A stretch of 64,000 nt of DNA, taken from positions 930,001 through 994,000 of the forward strand of contig JAULJL010000038.1 of NCBI GenBank assembly GCA_030761205.1, written 5' to 3'. Source of the DNA: Fremontodendron californicum. Lineage: Eukaryota > Streptophyta > Magnoliopsida > Malvales > Malvaceae. Positions 58,293 through 64,000 of this stretch are shown in pieces. Under the pieces are notes generated by a model that did no database searches, was not told the origin of the DNA, and was given only the letters and a program-made list of their open reading frames with translations. A program made the position numbers and the translations under genes. The stretch's first letter is position 1. Each line of letters begins with the position of its first letter.

Positions 58293-58718
58293 GGTTTTTC
58301 TTTAAATTCAATTCTGACACCACTGTCCAGTTTTAATCCACGATTTTTTATCCTATTTTTAAAAATTCCAAATATTCTAAAAAAATACTGGAGACTCACA
58401 ACATGTAAAACTACACGAAAAAAAATCGGCTTAATTTTTTGATCAAAGATGAATTCCCAGAAAAACCAGAGATGTACGAGTTTTTGGAGGAGAAAAAAAC
58501 TGCTTTGTTTTTCTTTAAATTCAATTCTGACACCACTGTCCAGTTTTAATCCACGATTTTTTACCCTATTTTTAAAAATTCCAAAAATTCTGAAAAAATT
58601 ATTGGAGACTCAGGACATGTAAAAATACACGAGAAAAAATCGGCTTAATTTTCTGATCAAAGATGAATTCCCATAAAAATCAGAAATGTACGAGTTTTTT
58701 TGAAAAAAAAAAAACTGA
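58293..58718. repeat. 213-bp duplication inside the solo LTR
   Basis: The block starting TTTAAATTCAATTCTGACAC at 58301 recurs at 58514, followed in both copies by 'cactgtccagttttaatcc', 'cacgattttt' and 'gatgaattccca'. Other LTR copies (for example 4680-4840 and 33110-33340) have it once. Confidence 0.85.
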
Positions 58719-59780
58719 AAACAACTGTTTTGCCAACACATTTTTTTGTCTTTGATAAAATCATTTAAAAATAAAAATAAAAATATTTGAAACTCATAAA
58801 ATGACTTGAAAGCAGTAGCTAGGGCTTTTTGAAAGTTAGATAAAAATTGGCTAAGTAAAAAAAAATCACAAAGGTAGAATAATCAATTTGACAAAATTAA
58901 TTTTCCACAAGTGTGCTCAAGAGAGCATGACCTTGAACCATTAATTGGCTCAAGTCATTATTCAAGTGGCATGAACATGAAATGCATGAAACAATGCAGC
59001 AAACATAATGCATGAAATGCATGGATCTAAACCTAAATGTAAGGAAAATGCATGACACAAATAATATGGCCTAGACCTAACATGAACTTGCATGACATTT
59101 AATGTAACCTAGACCTAAGACATGCATGGCATTTTCACAAACACAAGGCATGCTTAATTCAAAAATCCAACCAAATATCATGCAAATGCAAAAACCTAAC
59201 AACTAGCATGACAAAAATACAACACACAATGCAAAACACATGGAGTAGCCAAATGGCCCCAAGCTCCAACAAGCATGGCATTTTCACAAACACTTGGTAT
59301 GCTAGCATGAAAAACTAAGTCATAACACAAAAATCACACAAGCATTTTCACAAACACCTAATATACCAAATCTAAAACATGCTTACTAAGATATAAAACA
59401 AGAATCATGCAAAGAATCACACAAGCATTTTCACAAACACTTAATATGCTAACTCTAAAACATGCTCAAATTTAAACAACATGAAAACAGAAAATTAAAA
59501 TGTAAAAACATGATATCTAAGACATAAATGGCAACAAACAAAGCAACCAAATTAAATATAACTTAAGAACATGAAATAACATAATATTTAAAACATCAAA
59601 AATAAAGAAAATAGCATAAACAATATGGTAAAATGAATCAAAAATAACAACTTAAAATAAATAATGTAGGCCATTTGGCCATGGTGAGTTTATTGTAAAA
59701 ACAAAATGTAAGAAAAATATACTTAAGAAAGGAAATGAAGGAAGAACAAGAAACATTATTTTAAAATGAAAACTCACCAA

Positions 59781-59960
59781 GTAGCTTTTGAACGGATTAA
59801 GCTATAAACCCTCAGAGTAGCTTTTGAACGGATTAAGCTACAAACCCTCAGAGTAGCTTTTGAACGGATTAACCTACAAACCCTCAGAGTAGCTTTTGAA
59901 CGGATTAAGCTACAAACCCTCAGAGTAGCTTTTGAACGGATTAAGCTACAAACCCTCTCA
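59781..59960. repeat. five 36-bp repeats in the solo LTR
   Basis: GTAGCTTTTGAACGGATTAA plus 16 more bases, repeated five times at 36-bp spacing from 59781, nearly perfect. On the minus strand it can be read as a 12-residue repeat (RVCSLIRSKATL), but this is a by-product of a period divisible by three. It lies about 100 bp from the TATA box, on its downstream side in LTR sense. It is absent from every other LTR fragment here. Confidence 0.88.
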
Positions 59961-60059
59961 ACAAAAACACTATGACTCACCACCCGGATAATCCTAATAC
60001 AAGTGTATAGACTATTTCACAAGGGGTAGTGGGTGATTTCAACCAAAGGCCAAGACCCC

Positions 60060-60070
60060 TTATTTATAAG
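60060..60070 (-). promoter_or_regulatory. TATA box of the Tat/Ogre solo LTR
   Basis: On the minus strand it reads CTTATAAATAA within GGTGCTCACCTTATAAATAA and then AGGGGTCTTGG, a good plant TATA context. The LTR fragments at 1, 2846 and 31236 carry a different sequence at this place. Confidence 0.65.
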
Positions 60071-61598
60071 GTGAGCACCTCCTTGGCTTGACATTACAAA
60101 GGGATGTGGGATTGGGACTTAGGCTCAAAAATGAAAATCTCTAACTTAACTCTCGATTTTTAATCACTTGATTGAAAAAATCCTAAGCTTCCTCCTTCCT
60201 TTGGGCTTGGGCAGGCCAGCACTTCTCTTTTCCAGCCCAGCTCTGATTTTTGAAAGGCCCAAAGAAGCCCTTTTCGGTTGCTTGGGTGAAACGACCATTT
60301 TGCCCCCCGGATGCAAAATAAATATCAAACGGGCTCCAAATTCAATTTTTATTTTTTAATACTTCCAAAATAATAAAATATTGAGTTCTGCAAGTTTTCA
60401 AAATTATCCGAGTCCGTTTGCTATTTATTTGGATTTTTTCTTCCTAAAATGTCCTTTTATGCCCCTACTTTTTACCATTTTTTAAACGAGCTCCAAATCA
60501 AGATTTTTCTTCACCATCTCTTCAAAATAATTAAAAAGTGTGATCTGGAAGTTTTCATGATTGTTGGAGCTCATTTGGTATTTTTTCGGGATTTATCGGC
60601 TTGAATTACTGCATAAGAGGCCCGAGATTTGGCCATTTTGCAAACGAACTCGGAATCAAGATTTTCTTTCGCCAATCTCTTCCAAATAATTTAAAAATGA
60701 GATTTGCAAAATTTCAGAATTTTTGGAGTCCATTTGCTATTTTTCCGGGATTTTCCTTTTTGAAGTACTGCATAAGAAACTCGGGATTTGGCCATTTTGC
60801 AAACGAACTCCGAATCAAGATTTTCTTTTACCAATCTCTTTCAAATGATTTAAGAATGAGATTGACAAATTTTTCAGAATTTTCTGAGTCCATTTGCTAT
60901 TTTTCCCAAATTTTTCCAATTTTGCCCTTTTACCTCCGAAACCCGGTTTTGCTCAAAACAAGTCCGATTTTCAGATTTTCTTCAATCTGAGCCTTGGGCC
61001 ATCCTTTTTAATCATTCCTCATCCATTGGGGGCTTTGGTCTTACCAAGTCGGGCCATTTCTGTGATTCTTCCTGATTTCACCGAAATCCACTAAAACCCT
61101 AATTCTCGGTTTTCTCCCGGATTGACTTTTCTCTCGGTTTTTCTTGCAAGTGACTTCTCCATTACCCGTAGTCAGTGCTTATCTTTCATTTGGAACCTTC
61201 AATTTCGACCAGTTTGATCGTTTAAGCACTTTTCCCCAAATTTCTCGGATTAGGGTTTCTTTTCTACTAAATCTCCAAATCCCAACTTCCGAAGTCCATA
61301 TCTTTCAATGTAGACCTCGGATTATCAAAATTCTTTCTCCATTTTTCAATTGAACTTAAAATCTTGATTTTGAAAGTGGGTTGACTTTTTCAGTAGTTGA
61401 CTTTCTAGGGTTGACTTTTTCGGGTTTGACTTTATTGGGGTTGAATTTTTTTTTAAGTTTGACTTTTTGTGCTCGCCCTCTTAAACTAAGTCTCGGAGTA
61501 CCACCTGCAGGATGAAAACAGTCTTTTTATACTCGAAAACATCAATATGGGAGGAAAACATACCTGTTTAGTGGTCCGGACAAAATTAGGTGTCTACA

Positions 61599-62233
61599 CT
61601 AAGGTTAGTCTCTTAAACATGAGCTAAAATGAATCATCATTTATAAACACTAGTATAGATAATATTTTCTTTTGGTTTAAAATCATACTTGCAAAGTAGG
61701 GATCTTGATTCATTATTGACAATGAAAATGGCACAGTAAATGCTTGGTTTCATAACCTTGATTTGTTGTAGACATATACCTTGGCATAAGGAATGCTTGG
61801 ACTCTTTTTATGAGTTTTGAGGACACCAAATGAACATAATATCATATGCTATGGACGTTGGACAATTTGGACTGAATTGCTAAACCTTTCGATTGGAACC
61901 TCCCTTATGTGTGAATTTCAATTGTGTAATAAAACAAGATTAATCTTAGCATAACACCAAGAGTGGATTCTCTAACCTCAACATCTTTTCTTATTGTTTT
62001 TTATATCTTGTTTAATTTCTTTTATGTTATTTTGTTTATTTTGTTCTCTAATATCTTGTTTATCTTGTTTTGTTGTTGATTCCCTAATATCTTGTTTACT
62101 TTCTTTTTCTTATATATTTATAAACTTAAACTTACTAATACGCTTCCCTGTGGTTCGACCTCGGACACCCGAGAATTTATTACTTGAACATAACCTGCAC
62201 TTGGGTTTACAACTCTTAATTGAGTCTCCATCA
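61599..62233 (+). repeat. Athila-type 5' LTR, right part
   Basis: Resumes at the second CTAAG and continues to the CCATCA end. Contains 'ggaacctcccttatgtgtg' and 'cttccctgtggttcgacctc', the latter typical of the region upstream of Athila primer sites. The frame at 61994-62284 crosses into the primer site and does not look real. Confidence 0.8.
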
Positions 62234-62239
62234 AGTTTA

Positions 62240-62257
62240 TGGCGCCGTTGCCGGGGA
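62240..62257 (+). other. primer-binding site, tRNA-Asp type
   Basis: TGGCGCCGTTGCCGGGGA, six bases after the proposed LTR end, is the characteristic primer site of Athila elements (complement to tRNA-Asp 3' end). Confidence 0.9.
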
Positions 62258-62482
62258 GGCAATACTAAGTATATAAGTTTATAAGTATATTTATTTTTAT
62301 TGGCTGGTTATACCGCCTAATTTTCTATATATTTATATTGTAAAGTTTATATTTATATAAATATATTATCTGTATATTAACTTTGTTTTATGCTTGTTTG
62401 GCGACGTGATTTTAGATCTCGTCGTTTAGTTAGATTTTATTGTGAAACTTTTTCAGGTAATCTTTCTAATACAACTCCTACC
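62258..62482 (+). other. Athila leader between primer site and gag
   Basis: AT-rich 225 bp with no open frame in the gag register. It includes 'ttggcgacgtgattttagatctcgtc' near 62400. The small frame at 62442-62630 is out of register with gag and is a shadow. Confidence 0.6.
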
Positions 62483-64000
62483 ATGGCTGACAATGAAAGT
62501 GTTCATGCTGAAGATGAGAACAGACAAGTACGCACCATGCGTGACTACTTGCAACCAACTCGAAGCTCATCACCCTCTTGTTTTATTTTTCCTCTCAATG
62601 CAAACAACTTTCGTTTTAAACCAGGTATGATAGCTTTGCTTCCAAATTTCCATGGGTTAGAATCGGAAAGTGCTTACTCGTTTCTAAAAGACTTCGAAGA
62701 TGTATGTGTCACCTTTAATGACCAACAATGTACAAATGAAATTGTCAAGCTAAAATTATTTCATTTTTCTTTAAAAGATAAAGCAAAAATTTGGCTTCAT
62801 AATTTAAAACCAAGGTCAATTGGCACATGGCAAGAATTACAAACTGAGTTTCTAAAGAAATTTTTCCCAGCACATAAAACTACTGCTTTGAAAAGACAGA
62901 TTCAAAATTTCAATCAAAATCAAAATGAAGCATTTTTTCAGTGCTGGGAGCGTTTTAAAGATTTGTTAAGTTCTTGTCCACATCATGGTTTTGAAAAATG
63001 GCATCTTATTAGTTTCTTTTATGAAAGTTTAACTCCCGAAACTAAACAATTTGTTGAAGCAATGTGTAACGGTGAGTTTCTAGAAAAAGAACCTGAAGAA
63101 GCCTTTGACTACCTAGACCATTTGGCAGATAACTCTCAAGCCTGGCACACAGATAATTCCTCTGAAAGTTCCAATAGATCTAATCTTGTTTCTAACAGAG
63201 GTAAATATCATTTTAGTCAAGAAGATGAGATAAAAGCTAAAGTAGCTAATTTGGCTAGAAAGATTGAAGCCATGGAACTTAGAGAAGTAAAAGAAGTCAA
63301 AACGGTTAAAAATGAAGAAAGTTGTGGAATTTGTGAAATCATGGGACACCCCACTTCTGAATGTCCAAACATTCACATTCTTAAAGAAGCGTTGCATGAT
63401 CAAGTAAACTCCATAAACACATTTAAAAAGCCTTTTCCTTCTCCTTACTCTGAAACGTATAACCCTGAATGGAGAAATCATCCCAACTTCAGTTGGCGGA
63501 ATAATAATCATGTTCAGGTACCACAATCTCAAAAGCCGGGCAACACTTTTTCCTATCAACCTTCACGTGTACAAACCTTGGAAGAGACATTGCAAGCATT
63601 CATGCAAACACAAGCAAATGTGAATAACCAAACTTCATTGGACATCAATGAGATCAAAAACACCTTGTCCACATTGACAGCTTCATTACGCACTCAAGAA
63701 AAAGGTAAGTTTCCTGCTCAACCTCAGCCTAACCCTTCTACTCAATGTCTTGTTTCTTGCTCCAATGAAACTCAACAGGAAAATGCCAGTTCTATCACAA
63801 CTCTTCGAAGTGGAAAGGCAATTGACAAAAACATTCCATCAAAAGACCAAGATCCTCCTTCCCCTCCGAAAAGTAATGGTAAGGATGATGGTAAGTCTGA
63901 ACTTCTTGAAAATTTGGACAAAGAAAAAGGTATGCATCCTGCTCCTTTTCCTCAAAGGTTGCAAACAATAAAGAATTTGAATCAAAATGCAGAAATTTAT
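62483..64000 (+). CDS. gag: Athila-type Gag (Gag-Pol N-terminus), open to window end
   Basis: The frame from ATG at 62483 stays open for 506 codons to the last base of the window. It begins MADNESVHAEDENRQVRTM and then has PLNANNFRFKPGMIALL, usual for Athila Gag. The Gag core is at about 50-200: FLKDFEDVC, KLKLFHFSLKDKAKIWLHNL, TWQELQTEFLKKFFP, FFQCWERFKDLL and LISFFYESLTPE. There is one C281-X2-C284-X4-H289-X4-C294 zinc knuckle, then a proline-, asparagine- and glutamine-rich stretch (NPEWRNHPNFSWRNNN). The segment ITTLRSGKAI at about residue 438 usually precedes protease in this lineage; the protease itself would be beyond the edge. No stop or frameshift is seen, so this is probably a young element. 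The start is the first ATG after CTCCTACC in register. Confidence 0.9.
   Translation, partial: MADNESVHAEDENRQVRTMRDYLQPTRSSSPSCFIFPLNANNFRFKPGMIALLPNFHGLESESAYSFLKDFEDVCVTFNDQQCTNEIVKLKLFHFSLKDKAKIWLHNLKPRSIGTWQELQTEFLKKFFPAHKTTALKRQIQNFNQNQNEAFFQCWERFKDLLSSCPHHGFEKWHLISFFYESLTPETKQFVEAMCNGEFLEKEPEEAFDYLDHLADNSQAWHTDNSSESSNRSNLVSNRGKYHFSQEDEIKAKVANLARKIEAMELREVKEVKTVKNEESCGICEIMGHPTSECPNIHILKEALHDQVNSINTFKKPFPSPYSETYNPEWRNHPNFSWRNNNHVQVPQSQKPGNTFSYQPSRVQTLEETLQAFMQTQANVNNQTSLDINEIKNTLSTLTASLRTQEKGKFPAQPQPNPSTQCLVSCSNETQQENASSITTLRSGKAIDKNIPSKDQDPPSPPKSNGKDDGKSELLENLDKEKGMHPAPFPQRLQTIKNLNQNAEIY

Larger units (their letters stand above)
57088..61598 (-). mobile_element. complete Tat/Ogre-family solo LTR
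   Basis: 4511 bp running from TGTCGCAACC to GTGTCTACA, flanked on both sides by CTAAG (57083-57087 and 61599-61603). LTR sense is minus, because in the element at 13371-21009 the GGTTGCGACA end lies next to the primer site. No internal region remains, so it arose by recombination between two LTRs of a full insertion. It has a TATA box (minus strand, 60060-60070), five 36-bp repeats just upstream in plus coordinates, and a 213-bp duplication. It serves as the reference for the seven partial LTRs in this window. Confidence 0.92.
56203..64000 (+). mobile_element. Athila-type Ty3/gypsy element, 5' part
   Basis: It begins with TGATAACTCG at 56203; the LTR ends CCATCA at 62233 (TGAT...ATCA inverted ends). 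The primer site for a tRNA-Asp-type primer follows at 62240 and an uninterrupted gag at 62483 runs off the window. The 5' LTR is interrupted by a complete Tat-family solo LTR. Without that insert and one target copy the LTR would be about 1.5 kb, normal for Athila. The 3' LTR and pol are outside the window, so completeness cannot be judged. Confidence 0.85.

Noticed and set aside
59774..59983. 69-residue frame with five 12-residue repeats
   Set aside because: Product of a 36-bp repeat in the solo LTR; absent from other LTR copies.

Overview
The window is repeat-rich nuclear DNA of a seed plant, probably a eudicot and probably heterochromatic. It contains nested Ty3/gypsy LTR retrotransposons of three plant lineages (Tekay/Del-type chromovirus, Tat/Ogre-type, Athila-type), pieces of CACTA DNA transposons, and about 20 kb of AT-rich minisatellite. 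I found no host protein-coding gene and no tRNA, rRNA or CRISPR. Clade and species calls rest on motifs read by eye, not on searches.

Left part (1-13370): partial LTRs of one Tat/Ogre-like family in both orientations (1-1064, 2846-6163, 11005-12846). They are separated by arrays of a 19-bp unit (ATGTAATTGTAATATATCT and its complement) that switches orientation many times. A 255-bp coding fragment of a CACTA transposase-associated protein sits between two such arrays.

13371-21009: the 5' half of a Tat/Ogre-like element on the minus strand, with a partial 5' LTR, a tRNA-Arg-type primer site, an extra ORF upstream of gag, and gag. The two ORFs share the same C-terminal C-X2-H-X5-H-X4-C module.

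21010-36361: more AT arrays, a CACTA end with about 20 subterminal TATACCGACGG-like motifs, an 862-bp tandem duplication, a GC-rich 9-bp-period island, a truncated Tekay LTR, and rearranged Tat LTR pieces.

36362-48541: a decayed Tat/Ogre pol on the plus strand, with a recognisable 221-bp intron. It is split by a complete 9775-bp Tekay-type element (37175-46949) that has 2464-bp LTRs differing at two positions, a 5-bp target duplication (AAAGA), an initiator-Met primer site, a polypurine tract, and one gag-pol frame broken by a single-base frameshift late in integrase.

48542-56202: a GC-rich island, then AT arrays interrupted by a second copy of the CACTA fragment.

56203-64000: the 5' part of an Athila-type element whose 5' LTR is interrupted by a complete 4511-bp solo LTR of the Tat family (57088-61598, target duplication CTAAG). 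Primer site and an uninterrupted gag frame follow and run off the window. The relative insertion order is clear in two places: Tekay after Tat pol, and Tat solo LTR after Athila.
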